A stretch of 64,000 bases of DNA from Verrucomicrobiota bacterium (GTDB lineage: Bacteria > Verrucomicrobiota > Verrucomicrobiia > Opitutales > Puniceicoccaceae), in NCBI GenBank assembly GCA_038744685.1, contig JBCDMB010000007.1:79279-143278 (forward strand). The letters are read 5' to 3'. This document shows positions 25,949 through 34,085 of the stretch, in pieces. The translations under genes and the position numbers were made by a program. The notes beneath the pieces were generated by a model, which saw nothing but the letters and a program-made list of their open reading frames with translations, did no database searches and was not told the DNA's origin. Numbering within the stretch: position 1 is the stretch's first letter; every line of letters starts with the position of its first letter.

Positions 25949-27277
25949 CTAAGACTCCCCCAGAACCAGACTGCTTACAAAATCACCAAGGCCCTCAAGA
26001 GGGATACTTTCCTGTTCGCCTGTGGACAGTTCTTTCACGGGAAACAGCCCGCTCTCAACTTCTCTCTCCCCCACCGAAACCACAACCTTGGCCCCGCATC
26101 GATTTGCTTCCTTGAACTGCTTCTTAAATCCTGCCTCACGAAACAGGTAAGAAGTTGAAACCCCGGACTGTCGAATCAGCTGCGCTACCTGCAACGCTTT
26201 CGGCCTGGCGGTGGCATCTCCAACCGCGACAAAACAATCCGTTCCGGTTTCGGTTCTGGTAAGAAGATCCTTCGACTCCAATAGATCAAGAAGAGTGACA
26301 TCACCCATTGCGCCTCCCGTTGCCTCCATCGGAGTTCCCGCAACCTTTTCGACCAAGTCGTCATAACGCCCCCCACCGGCGAGCGCACGTCCCTCACCTG
26401 TGGATTCAAAAATTTCAAACACCGGACCCGTGTAATAGGCCAGCCCGCGAACAATCCCGAGATCCATGACCGCACAGTTTCCAAGACCCAACGCCTCTAC
26501 CGACGAGCGAAATTCCTTCCACGAATACAGCAGTTCAGAGGTCCTTTCATTCTCGTCGACTCGGGTGGAGAGACTGAGAAGGAAAGCCCTCAAATCATCA
26601 TCAGATCGAATCGTCCGTAGCTCCTCCACCCGACCCAGAAAATCCTCGGAAGCCTCCCCGAGGACAGGATTGAGAGACTGGAGGGTCTTTTCAGCGGAAA
26701 GTCGCTCGATGCGATCGACCACCGAAAGACATTCATCCTGCTTTTCTTCGGGTATTCCCATCAGATCGAGGAAGCGGGTCCAAATTCGACGATCGCTTAG
26801 CCTCACTCGAAAATCTCTTTGCGTTAGACCGCACCTTTCAAGAGCCGCTACGAAGCAGGCAATCACTTCAGCGTCTGCACCCACTGCAGATTCACCCAGA
26901 ATATCGAGATTGAACTGGAAGAAGGACCGCTGTCTTCCTTTTTGAGGCCTTTCGAAACGATACTGCTCATTCAGAGTGAACCAACGGGCGGGTCTCTTGA
27001 GGGAATTCGCCATAGAACCAGCAATTCGGGCGAGGGTTGGGGTCATCTCTGGCCGCAACGCAACCTTCCGTTCACCCCTGTCCTCAAACCAAAAGAGCTG
27101 GTCGACTATCTCTTCGCCTGACTTATCCACATACAACTCAAGCGGCTCCAAAACTGGTCCATCAAATTCCTCGAAACCAAACAAATCCGCAGTAGACCTC
27201 AAGATGCGAAACACGCGGTTTCGCTCCCGGAAACGTTCCGGTGGAAAGTCCCGAAAACCGGGAAGGGCTTGATACAT
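25949..27277 (-). CDS. hisS: Histidyl-tRNA synthetase
   Basis: A class II synthetase that charges tRNA-His. The product is 442 residues. The opening LPGFRDFPPERFRERNRVF, motif 2 in RWFTLNEQYRFERPQKGRQR with FQFNLDILGE, the His-A motif GLAYYTGPVFEIF, and GGGRYDDLVEKV are all seen. The C-terminal anticodon domain (CFVAVGDATARPKALQVAQL) follows. The frame is open to 27322, but the ATG at 27277 has a strong GGAAGG site 6 bp upstream and is the start. It lies 10 bp after the HU-like gene and is co-transcribed with it. Confidence 0.96.
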   Translation of the reverse strand: MYQALPGFRDFPPERFRERNRVFRILRSTADLFGFEEFDGPVLEPLELYVDKSGEEIVDQLFWFEDRGERKVALRPEMTPTLARIAGSMANSLKRPARWFTLNEQYRFERPQKGRQRSFFQFNLDILGESAVGADAEVIACFVAALERCGLTQRDFRVRLSDRRIWTRFLDLMGIPEEKQDECLSVVDRIERLSAEKTLQSLNPVLGEASEDFLGRVEELRTIRSDDDLRAFLLSLSTRVDENERTSELLYSWKEFRSSVEALGLGNCAVMDLGIVRGLAYYTGPVFEIFESTGEGRALAGGGRYDDLVEKVAGTPMEATGGAMGDVTLLDLLESKDLLTRTETGTDCFVAVGDATARPKALQVAQLIRQSGVSTSYLFREAGFKKQFKEANRCGAKVVVSVGEREVESGLFPVKELSTGEQESIPLEGLGDFVSSLVLGES

Positions 27278-27287
27278 CGGGACCTTC

Positions 27288-27617
27288 CTACTCCCGCGAC
27301 CCGTCGAGCGAATCGAGATCAAGGTGTTTGAGTTTTTCCTTCATCTCTTTACCCGCCTTGAACTTAATCACCGCCCTCGTAGGAATCATCACATCCGTTT
27401 CCGGACGGTTCGGATTGCGACCCACCCTTGCTTTTCTCACCTGGATTTGAAAGACGCCGAAGTTCCTAAGCTCGACATTCATCCCTTCGCAAATCGCTTC
27501 ACCAATGGCGTCGAGCGTCTGTTGCACGATCTCTTTCACATCCTTCTGCGGAAAGTCGTTTCGCGAATCCTCGTAAATCTTGAGGACTATATCTCGTTTT
27601 GTCAGGTTGTTGGACAT
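27288..27617 (-). CDS. HU/IHF family DNA-binding protein
   Basis: A 109-residue nucleoid protein. TKRDIVLKIYEDSR, the beta-arm region VELRNFGVFQIQVRKARVGRNPN and the final VIKFKAGKEMKEKL are the standard HU/IHF blocks. RNPNRP is the DNA-intercalating tip with its proline. A C-terminal extension (KHLDLDSLDGSRE) goes beyond the usual 90-95 residues. It is upstream of hisS in the same minus-strand unit. Whether it is HU or IHF-like cannot be told here. Confidence 0.93.
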   Translation of the reverse strand: MSNNLTKRDIVLKIYEDSRNDFPQKDVKEIVQQTLDAIGEAICEGMNVELRNFGVFQIQVRKARVGRNPNRPETDVMIPTRAVIKFKAGKEMKEKLKHLDLDSLDGSRE

Positions 27618-27773
27618 GAAGACGACTTCCGATCAATTTTTCGTTGGAGGCTGCAAAAATCCCTCATACGCGATTCCCTGTCAACGTTTTAGCGAAATTC
27701 AAGAGGCAAAATCCAATCGCCGTCGATCATTGCTTTTCAACAGCTTCAGTCGTACCGTCTCGGTTATCTTATC

Positions 27774-29363
27774 ATGAGCGACAAAGAGAAAGAATCAGAC
27801 AACCCATTTGAGGAGCTGCAGAAACAGATCCAATCGATCATAGGAGATCCGAGGGTCAGGGTTCAAGGAGTTCACGCAACGCCTGCCTCTCCGGCTCCCA
27901 GTGGAGAAAAAGGAGAAGACGACGAAAAAGAGGCAAAGGAAAGGTTAGAAAAGATTCGCGGCTTTAAACTGAAGCCGAAAGAAGTCTTTCAACAGCTTGA
28001 CCGTTACGTCATCGGCCAGAGCGACGCCAAGAAAGTCTTGTCGGTAGCAGTTTGTGACCACTACAACCACATTCGGCGTCAGTTCGAAGCACCCGAGGAA
28101 GAGAGGGACTACGAATACCAAAAGCAGAATATCCTCCTTCTTGGACCGACTGGAGTCGGCAAGACCTACCTCATGAAGAATCTTGCTCGGCTCATTGGAG
28201 TCCCGTTTGTCAAAGCGGATGCTACGAAGTTTTCTGAGACCGGATACGTGGGTTCTGACGTGGAAGATCTCGTCCGGGATCTTGTGAAGGTTGCCGGTGG
28301 TGACGTAGACCTCGCCGAAAAGGGAATCATCTACATCGACGAAATAGACAAAATTGCCAGTGAGGCTGCGAGTGGGTCAAAAGACGTTTCGGGCCGGGGT
28401 GTGCAGATCAATCTGCTCAAACTCATGGAAGAGACTGAGGTAAACCCCTTTAGCCAAACCGATATGATGGGTCAGATGCAAGCGATGATGGGAGGCGGAC
28501 GTGGAAAGACCAGCCGCCGGATTAATACAAAAAACATCCTCTTCATCGTCAGTGGTGCATTTGATCAGCTGGCAAAATCAATACAGAAGCGTGTCGGTAA
28601 AACGGGCATGGGCTTCGCGAGTGAAATTGCCGAATCTGAAGAGGACCTCTACCGATACCTGCGCTTGGCCGAGACGAACGACTTTATCCGATACGGGTTC
28701 GAACCCGAGTTTGTCGGACGAATTCCGGTCAGGGTCGCTTTCGACTCGCTACGCCCTAAGGATCTCGCGGAAATTATGCAGACTTCTGAAGGCAGTGTTC
28801 TGAAGCAATACGTTCGGGATTTTGCCAACCACGGGATCGAGTTGGACGTAAAAGACGAGGCGATTCACGCGATTGCCGAGAAAGCACACGAAGAGCACAC
28901 TGGTGCGCGAGGAGTGATGTCAGTTCTGGAGCGACTGTTTCGGGATTTCAAATTCGAGCTTCCCTCAACCAACCTCGAGCACCTGACCGTGGACACTGAT
29001 TTCGTTTCGGACCCAGATGAAAAGCTCTCATCACTTCTCGAGAAACATGCACCTTCGCACTCGATTGACCGCAGCATCATCCAGCCTTTCGTGGACGCGT
29101 TCGCAAAGGAGCACTCTCTCAACCTTCGGTTTACGGATGAGGCTCTGTTTTACTTGGTTGAGAAAGCTGAAGGTGTGAGTGGAGACTTCGCCTCATTCTG
29201 CACCGAGCACTTCCAAGATCTGCCCTACGGTCTGAAGATTGTCTCGCGAAACTCAGGAGAAAAAGAGTTTCTGATCGACAAAGCCTGTGCGGAAAATCCT
29301 GACCGCGAAATCTCAAACTGGGTCATCCAGAGCTTCAAAAAGAACGAGGAATCGACTGAGTAG
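27774..29363 (+). CDS. ClpX-like AAA+ ATPase without the zinc domain
   Basis: A 529-residue unfoldase of the ClpX/HslU group. Walker A is GPTGVGKT (124-131) and Walker B is IIYIDEID (185-192). [12 protein letters not shown] and [14 protein letters not shown] match the ClpX sensor and small-domain regions. The N-terminal Cys4 zinc domain of ClpX is missing. It is replaced by a charged linker with no cysteine cluster (about 1-65). The IGF loop that docks ClpX on ClpP reads TGMGFAS here. About 110 extra residues at the C-terminus (from [12 protein letters not shown] on) carry what looks like a second helical domain. There is no clpP next to it. The true ClpX may be elsewhere. Confidence 0.85.
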   Translation: MSDKEKESDNPFEELQKQIQSIIGDPRVRVQGVHATPASPAPSGEKGEDDEKEAKERLEKIRGFKLKPKEVFQQLDRYVIGQSDAKKVLSVAVCDHYNHIRRQFEAPEEERDYEYQKQNILLLGPTGVGKTYLMKNLARLIGVPFVKADATKFSETGYVGSDVEDLVRDLVKVAGGDVDLAEKGIIYIDEIDKIASEAASGSKDVSGRGVQINLLKLMEETEVNPFSQTDMMGQMQAMMGGGRGKTSRRINTKNILFIVSGAFDQLAKSIQKRVGKTGMGFASEIAESEEDLYRYLRLAETNDFIRYGFEPEFVGRIPVRVAFDSLRPKDLAEIMQTSEGSVLKQYVRDFANHGIELDVKDEAIHAIAEKAHEEHTGARGVMSVLERLFRDFKFELPSTNLEHLTVDTDFVSDPDEKLSSLLEKHAPSHSIDRSIIQPFVDAFAKEHSLNLRFTDEALFYLVEKAEGVSGDFASFCTEHFQDLPYGLKIVSRNSGEKEFLIDKACAENPDREISNWVIQSFKKNEESTE

Positions 29364-29396
29364 TAGTCCCGAAGACGAACACCTCTCCCATCCTGT

Positions 29397-29458
29397 GCAT
29401 CCATGTCCATCCATGCTAAACACTCTGCATCAGTTTTTGCATGGATTGACATGGATTC
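29397..29458. repeat. Inverted repeat upstream of ubiE, with a third copy over its start codon
   Basis: A motif of about 18 bp reading ATCCATGTC-ATCCATGC occurs at 29397-29416. It recurs inverted at 29439-29457, with one mismatch. A third, direct copy at 29518-29537 contains the ubiE start codon. The first two can form a hairpin with a 22-nt loop in the leader RNA. No T tract follows. Confidence 0.6.
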
Positions 29459-29523
29459 ATAAGATGCTTCCCTCCCTTAGTCCTCCGCCACCCTAAGTTC
29501 TTATTTCCTGATCCTCCAAATCC

Positions 29524-30249
29524 ATGTCAACCCATGCCAATAACAGCGCCTCGAGCGGACCGGTCATTGAGTCTAGTGAGGTCAACCGGATGTTTGCTGG
29601 AATCGCCGGGAAGTATGATCGAGCAAATCGGTTTTGCAGCGTAGGGATCGATGTTTACTGGAGGCATCGGACGGTTTCCCGGGCAAAAAAAGAGAAACCG
29701 GAAATCGTGATTGATCTGGCTACAGGATCGGGCGATATCGCCCTTCTCTTGCGGAAAAAACTCACTCCAGAGACTGAGGTGATTGGATTGGACTTCTGCG
29801 AAGAGATGCTTGAAGAGGCCCGCAAAAAGAATTCGCGCGGAAGTGGACTTTCGTTCCGCCATGGGGATTGTCTGTCTCTTCCGTTGCCTGATGAGTTTGC
29901 CTCCGTTGCAACCATCGGGTTTGGTCTTCGGAATCTGGAAGATAGAGATGCAGGTCTGAAGGAAATGTATCGAGTTTTACAACCGGGAGGATCCCTCCTG
30001 ATTCTCGAGTTCTCCCAGCCCTACCGAATCCTTCGACCACTTTACTATTTCTACCTCAACAAAGTCTTGCCGTGGATCGCTTCTAAGGTCACCGGAAACG
30101 TGGACGCTTACCAGTATCTGGGTGGGACGATTGGTGCTTTTCCGGACAGGGATTCACTCTCCACCCAGATCAAAGCTGCGGGATTCGAGTCGGTGAAGGC
30201 GACACCACTCACCGGAGGAATCGTTGCTTTGCATCACGCAAGAAAGTAG
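29524..30249 (+). CDS. ubiE: Demethylmenaquinone/ubiquinone methyltransferase
   Basis: A SAM-dependent C-methyltransferase for the last step of menaquinone synthesis (MenG/UbiE). The 241 residues hold the family blocks MFAGIAGKYDRANRFCSVGID, motif I VIDLATGSGDIALLL, and TIGFGLRNLEDRDAGLKEMY. YFYLNKVLPWIASKVTGN and the C-terminal GGIVALHHARK are also present. In a genome that seems to lack ubiquinone genes in this window, MenG is the likelier role. The start codon is inside a repeated motif (29518-29537). It converges with the phosphodiesterase-sulfotransferase gene. Confidence 0.93.
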   Translation: MSTHANNSASSGPVIESSEVNRMFAGIAGKYDRANRFCSVGIDVYWRHRTVSRAKKEKPEIVIDLATGSGDIALLLRKKLTPETEVIGLDFCEEMLEEARKKNSRGSGLSFRHGDCLSLPLPDEFASVATIGFGLRNLEDRDAGLKEMYRVLQPGGSLLILEFSQPYRILRPLYYFYLNKVLPWIASKVTGNVDAYQYLGGTIGAFPDRDSLSTQIKAAGFESVKATPLTGGIVALHHARK

Positions 30250-30266
30250 CCCCTTCTGGGAGAAGA

Positions 30267-33095
30267 TTAAATCTTCCTTTCACGATAGAGAGAAGAATCT
30301 GCCACTGCAGCCATCACCTCAAAATCGAGACCTCCACCGAGAAACTCCACGATCTGCTTAGCTGTTTCAAGTGGCTTGCCAACCGCCTCACTGTATCGAA
30401 CCGGAAGCAGTTCCCAGTTTTCCGCATTAGCGGTTAGTTTGTTAATGTTCCCCAGGTGATTCGCGTAAACTTTTGCTAGACTCTCATCAGAGGTCATGGC
30501 TCCGGTCTTCTCTTCCCGATCCAGCATTTTCCGCTGGGACGACAACACCTCAACAACGTCGCGCTCCATAAATATAATTTTACACGGAAGGTCTCGCGGA
30601 ACGAATCCTAGGAGCGGAGCCACAATCTTGATTGCAGAGCCTAGTGACTCTTTGAGCCACGTTCTGTCCTTGTCCGCTGCCAGCTTCTTTACCCGTTCGT
30701 CTTCGTAGTAGCCTTTCGGGTTAGATTCGTCGGAAACCCGGTGTCGGTCCGAAACAATCGGGATGCCTACAGCTTCCAACATCTGCATCATGAGAGAGGT
30801 TCCTGAACGCGGTAAACCGGAGACAATGATCAGTATATCTGCGAAGCCCTTCGTTGCTTTACCCATTACCTTTACAATCGGTGGAAACGCTGACAATTCC
30901 CGCCGACCTTCGGACCGGTTCTTCTTCGCCTGCTCAGCTTTTTCTTTTGCTAGAACTGCCAACTCTCGATGACGTGTGGCCTTCTCTGGATCTTTTAGAG
31001 CCTTTTCGTAGAGAACAACCAACTGCTCATGAGCCGCCGGATACGTGGGGCTCTGTGACACTGCTGTGAGAAGCGTCAACTCTGCCAGCTTTGCCTTGCC
31101 CATTCGCATGAGAGCCGTGCCGTAAACCAGATGTGCCCTCGGATTGTGAAAGATCAGTTCCAGCGATCCAAAAGCCTCATCTGCCGCTGCGAAGTGATTT
31201 CCTCTTTTCAAATGAACCCGCGCCAGACCTAAGCGGGCATCATGGCTGTTCGGAGCGATTTCGACAACTTTTTGATAACTCTTCTCTGCTTCGTCCCATT
31301 GCTCCAGAGCGAAGTGAACGTCTCCGATCTTTGAATACAGGCTGGGTTGGTTCGCGGTCTGAACTTTCGTGGCCTGTTCGAGCGACTCCAACGCTTCCAT
31401 GTGCTTTCCCTCCAAAGTGAGCACGCAACCATTTAAGTAAGCCAAGGCATGCGGATTGGTCCCTGACTGTCCGCGTAAGCGACGAATCTTCATCTGCGTC
31501 GCCCGTGGTAACTCGGCAGGCTCGAATTCCTCACCTTGTTCCTCTGCTTCCTTTTTCCGCTTTTCCTCCTCGGCTTTCAGCTCCTCCTGAAGTTCCTGCA
31601 ACGCCTTCCCTCCCGACTCTACGGCCGCCTTCTTGCGTTCGAGCTGACGATCAAATGTCTCCCTTGCCTTTTCCCCGTTTTCGAGTGCCAGCCAGCAAGC
31701 CAGTAGTTTGGTTCCAAAACGACTCTCCTCCGGCCATCTATCCCACTGCTTTTCGAGGATTTCCACAGCTTCATAGTAAAGACCCCCGTCCATATATGCC
31801 TGCGCGAGGTTATACTGGAGTTCACGAAGGGTTTCATCGATCGCTTTACCGCGGTCTGGATTCGGTTCATCGATGTAGCCAAGATCCACAAGCTGCCGGA
31901 GCGACTCTCTCGACTCTGCGGCGTCCATTCCCGCCTCAGGTGGATGACGTCCGTCGCCGTACTCCCCCTCGATCTCATCCCAGCTCTCCACAAACTCAAC
32001 CGTCTCTTCGTCTTCAAAACAATTGAGTAACACCTTGCCGTCCATATCGCGGCCAACCGGCAAACCATAGAGATGAAGAAGGGTCGGTGCGATATCGAGC
32101 AGAGAAGCCCCAAAGATCCGCTCTCCTTTTTGAATACCGGGTCCCTTCAAACAGAAAATACCGTAGGGTGAATGTTCGGCGGCAGGTCCAGCCGGCTCAT
32201 TCGGGATAGATGCCGGACGGAGGTTCCCCGGCTCGAACCCATGGTCCGAGATCAGCATAATGGTCGTATCCTCGCCCGCGAGCTGCAGAAGAACATCCAG
32301 CATCATATCGTGATACCGGTAGCCTGCCTCGATCACGTTTTTGTAGAGTTCAAACTCCTCTTCCTTTACCCAAGGCTGCCGCGGGGGATGGAATTTCATG
32401 AACCCGTGCCCAAAGTGATCTATGCCATCGTAATACACGGCCATAAAATCCCACGGTTCAAGCTGCATACAAGCAGTAGCAGCTGCATGGATACCAGAGA
32501 TTTCAGCAATCACCTTTGCGCAGGAAGCCATCCGTTTGTCCTTATCCTGATCGATTTCTGACGCCTTTGGGATAAAGGGTAGAATATGTTCGTTCTGCAA
32601 CTCAGCGGGGTGAACTCTCATTTCCTTGAGCGGTTCCTCCAATTCCTTGGGGTGAACAGTGCCGGGACGCATGGGCCATTCCTCCTCCAGATTCTTCACG
32701 GCCTGCTGAAAGTGATTCGAAATCATTACGCCATTGATCGGCTCCACTGGATGAGAGGGCCACCAGCCGATTACATTACTCTGCCATCCCTGCTGGCTAA
32801 AAATGTTCCAGATTGCTTTCGTTTTGCGGGAAAGATTAGTGATCGGACGTATCCCTCCAGTGGCAGGACAAGGTTCGGAAAAGCCATGAATCCCGTGTTT
32901 CCACGCTCGTTTTCCAGTGGCAATGCTCGTCCAAAGCATAGGAGATAGAACCGGTCGCACCGTCGCCAAATTCCCCCATACTCCTTCGTCCATCAGGCGC
33001 TTCAGAGCGGGCATCTTCCCCTGTTCAACGAGAGGGAGAGCGACATTCCAGTCGGCGGCATCCCAGCCAATGAGTAGGACTTTTCGTTCGGGCAT
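30267..33095 (-). CDS. Type I phosphodiesterase - TPR - sulfotransferase fusion
   Basis: A 942-residue three-part protein. Residues 1 to about 400 are an alkaline-phosphatase-superfamily type I phosphodiesterase/nucleotide pyrophosphatase, with [40 protein letters not shown] and [11 protein letters not shown] giving the metal ligands. From about 420 to 740 there are TPR-like helical repeats with a Lys/Glu-rich coil at about 505-545. The C-terminal part has a sulfotransferase PAPS-binding loop [15 protein letters not shown] (about 760) and [15 protein letters not shown] as the 3'-phosphate site. No signal peptide is visible, so it is probably cytosolic. The combination suggests turnover or transfer of sulfate or phosphate groups on a common substrate. 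Substrate is unknown. Confidence 0.85.
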   Translation of the reverse strand: MPERKVLLIGWDAADWNVALPLVEQGKMPALKRLMDEGVWGNLATVRPVLSPMLWTSIATGKRAWKHGIHGFSEPCPATGGIRPITNLSRKTKAIWNIFSQQGWQSNVIGWWPSHPVEPINGVMISNHFQQAVKNLEEEWPMRPGTVHPKELEEPLKEMRVHPAELQNEHILPFIPKASEIDQDKDKRMASCAKVIAEISGIHAAATACMQLEPWDFMAVYYDGIDHFGHGFMKFHPPRQPWVKEEEFELYKNVIEAGYRYHDMMLDVLLQLAGEDTTIMLISDHGFEPGNLRPASIPNEPAGPAAEHSPYGIFCLKGPGIQKGERIFGASLLDIAPTLLHLYGLPVGRDMDGKVLLNCFEDEETVEFVESWDEIEGEYGDGRHPPEAGMDAAESRESLRQLVDLGYIDEPNPDRGKAIDETLRELQYNLAQAYMDGGLYYEAVEILEKQWDRWPEESRFGTKLLACWLALENGEKARETFDRQLERKKAAVESGGKALQELQEELKAEEEKRKKEAEEQGEEFEPAELPRATQMKIRRLRGQSGTNPHALAYLNGCVLTLEGKHMEALESLEQATKVQTANQPSLYSKIGDVHFALEQWDEAEKSYQKVVEIAPNSHDARLGLARVHLKRGNHFAAADEAFGSLELIFHNPRAHLVYGTALMRMGKAKLAELTLLTAVSQSPTYPAAHEQLVVLYEKALKDPEKATRHRELAVLAKEKAEQAKKNRSEGRRELSAFPPIVKVMGKATKGFADILIIVSGLPRSGTSLMMQMLEAVGIPIVSDRHRVSDESNPKGYYEDERVKKLAADKDRTWLKESLGSAIKIVAPLLGFVPRDLPCKIIFMERDVVEVLSSQRKMLDREEKTGAMTSDESLAKVYANHLGNINKLTANAENWELLPVRYSEAVGKPLETAKQIVEFLGGGLDFEVMAAVADSSLYRERKI

Positions 33096-33209
33096 TTTTG
33101 TAATCGCTAGCTACGAATCTAGGAATCGTCTACCCCGAAGTGCCAGTTTCTATGGCGTCGAGCTCTGCCCCATATTGAACGTATTTCGCGACCTTACCCG
33201 AGCAATCCG

Positions 33210-33244
33210 CAGACCACGAGGCCGTGGTCCCTCCATTGAGCGCA
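33210..33244 (+). repeat. Diverged direct repeat, copy A (left of vapBC)
   Basis: AGACCACGAGGCCGTGGTCC then CTCCATTGAG. About 30 of 35 positions match copy B at 34041. GACCACG and CGTGGTC inside this copy form a hairpin, followed by TTTTTT at 33245-33250. The element lies between the fusion gene start and vapB. The 238-bp gap holds no gene. Confidence 0.6.
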
Positions 33245-33301
33245 TTTTTTGTTCCCGCGGGTAGAAGAGTCGCCAGCCCCGTTTGTACAACCAATTAGTT
33301 G

Positions 33302-33329
33302 ACAGAAACTGACTCAGTTAGTTTTCTGT
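33302..33329. promoter_or_regulatory. Candidate autoregulatory operator of vapBC
   Basis: ACAGAAACTGACT and AGTTAGTTTTCTGT are imperfect inverted copies (one gap and one mismatch) lying immediately before the vapB start at 33334. TTGACA at 33299-33304 overlaps the left arm and could be a -35 box. VapB-type antitoxins usually bind palindromes overlapping their own promoter. No good -10 box was found at the standard spacing. Confidence 0.5.
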
Positions 33330-33333
33330 GTGT

Positions 33334-33588
33334 ATGAAAAATATCACAGTTTCTGTGCCCGACGAGACCTACTACCGGGCACGCGTTCTCGCTGCTGAGC
33401 GAAGGACCTCTCTCTCAGCCATCGTCCGAGAAACCCTGAATGCCTTGTCTTCCGAAAGAACGAAGTCAGAGCAGCTTGCCCTTGAGGAGCAACAGATCGT
33501 CGACCAAATTCGGATTAGGGGATGCACCTTTACGGCAGCGGACCGTCTAAGTCGTGAAGAAGCCCACGACCGAAATGCGCTTCGTTGA
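33334..33588 (+). CDS. VapB-type antitoxin
   Basis: An 84-residue ribbon-helix-helix DNA-binding antitoxin. MKNITVSVPDETYYRARVLA gives the beta strand and first helix, and TSLSAIVRETLNAL the second. The C-terminal tail should neutralise the toxin. GTG at 33328 is in frame, but the ATG at 33334 directly precedes the conserved strand. It overlaps the PIN-domain toxin by 35 bp if the toxin starts at 33554, a normal arrangement in toxin-antitoxin pairs. A palindrome covers its promoter region. Confidence 0.85.
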   Translation: MKNITVSVPDETYYRARVLAAERRTSLSAIVRETLNALSSERTKSEQLALEEQQIVDQIRIRGCTFTAADRLSREEAHDRNALR

Positions 33589-33988
33589 CACCAACATTCT
33601 GCTCTACCGAGTTAGCCCCGCGCCCGCAGAAAAGGATAAGGCCGAGGTGGCTTCTTCCATCCTCAGAGACCGGGACCCATGCCTCTCGGTTCAGGTCCTT
33701 CAAGAGTTCTATGTCCAAGCAACAAGAGAATCGCGGGAAAGCCCACTTTCGCACCCTGAAGCAACCGGCCTTATTGAAACCTGGAAACGATTTTCTGTTC
33801 AGCCCATGACCCTTGAGTTGATGGATAACGCTCTGTCCGCAAAGCTGCGGTGGCAACTATCTTTCTGGGACGCTGCAATTATAGAGGCTGCCCGCCTTCA
33901 AGCTTGCTCAACTCTACTCTCTGAAGACCTCACTCACGATCAGAATTACGGTGGTATTCAGGTGATCAATCCGTTCATCGATCTGTAA
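33554..33988 (+). CDS. VapC-type PIN-domain ribonuclease toxin
   Basis: A 144-residue PIN-domain nuclease that would cleave RNA when freed from VapB. The acidic site residues are seen in MRFVDTNILLY, VQVLQEFYVQ, FWDAAIIEAA and LLSEDLTHDQ. The frame opens with GTG at 33554. The ATG at 33575 (MRFVDTN) is the alternative start and would leave a 14-bp overlap. The cassette lies between two diverged copies of a short repeat (33210 and 34041). Confidence 0.88.
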   Translation: MKKPTTEMRFVDTNILLYRVSPAPAEKDKAEVASSILRDRDPCLSVQVLQEFYVQATRESRESPLSHPEATGLIETWKRFSVQPMTLELMDNALSAKLRWQLSFWDAAIIEAARLQACSTLLSEDLTHDQNYGGIQVINPFIDL

Positions 33989-34040
33989 ACCCTACTTCGT
34001 GAGTTTCGAGTATCTTTGTGGATCTGAGTCTGCACCCAAC

Positions 34041-34073
34041 AGACCACAGTGCCTCGGTCCCTCCGTTGAGCCA
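34041..34073 (+). repeat. Diverged direct repeat, copy B (right of vapBC)
   Basis: AGACCACAGTGCCTCGGTCC then CTCCGTTGAG, in the same direction as copy A at 33210 about 830 bp away. The internal hairpin of copy A is broken by substitutions here. It lies between the vapC stop and the priA stop. Confidence 0.6.
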
Positions 34074-34085
34074 ATTGATTCCTCC

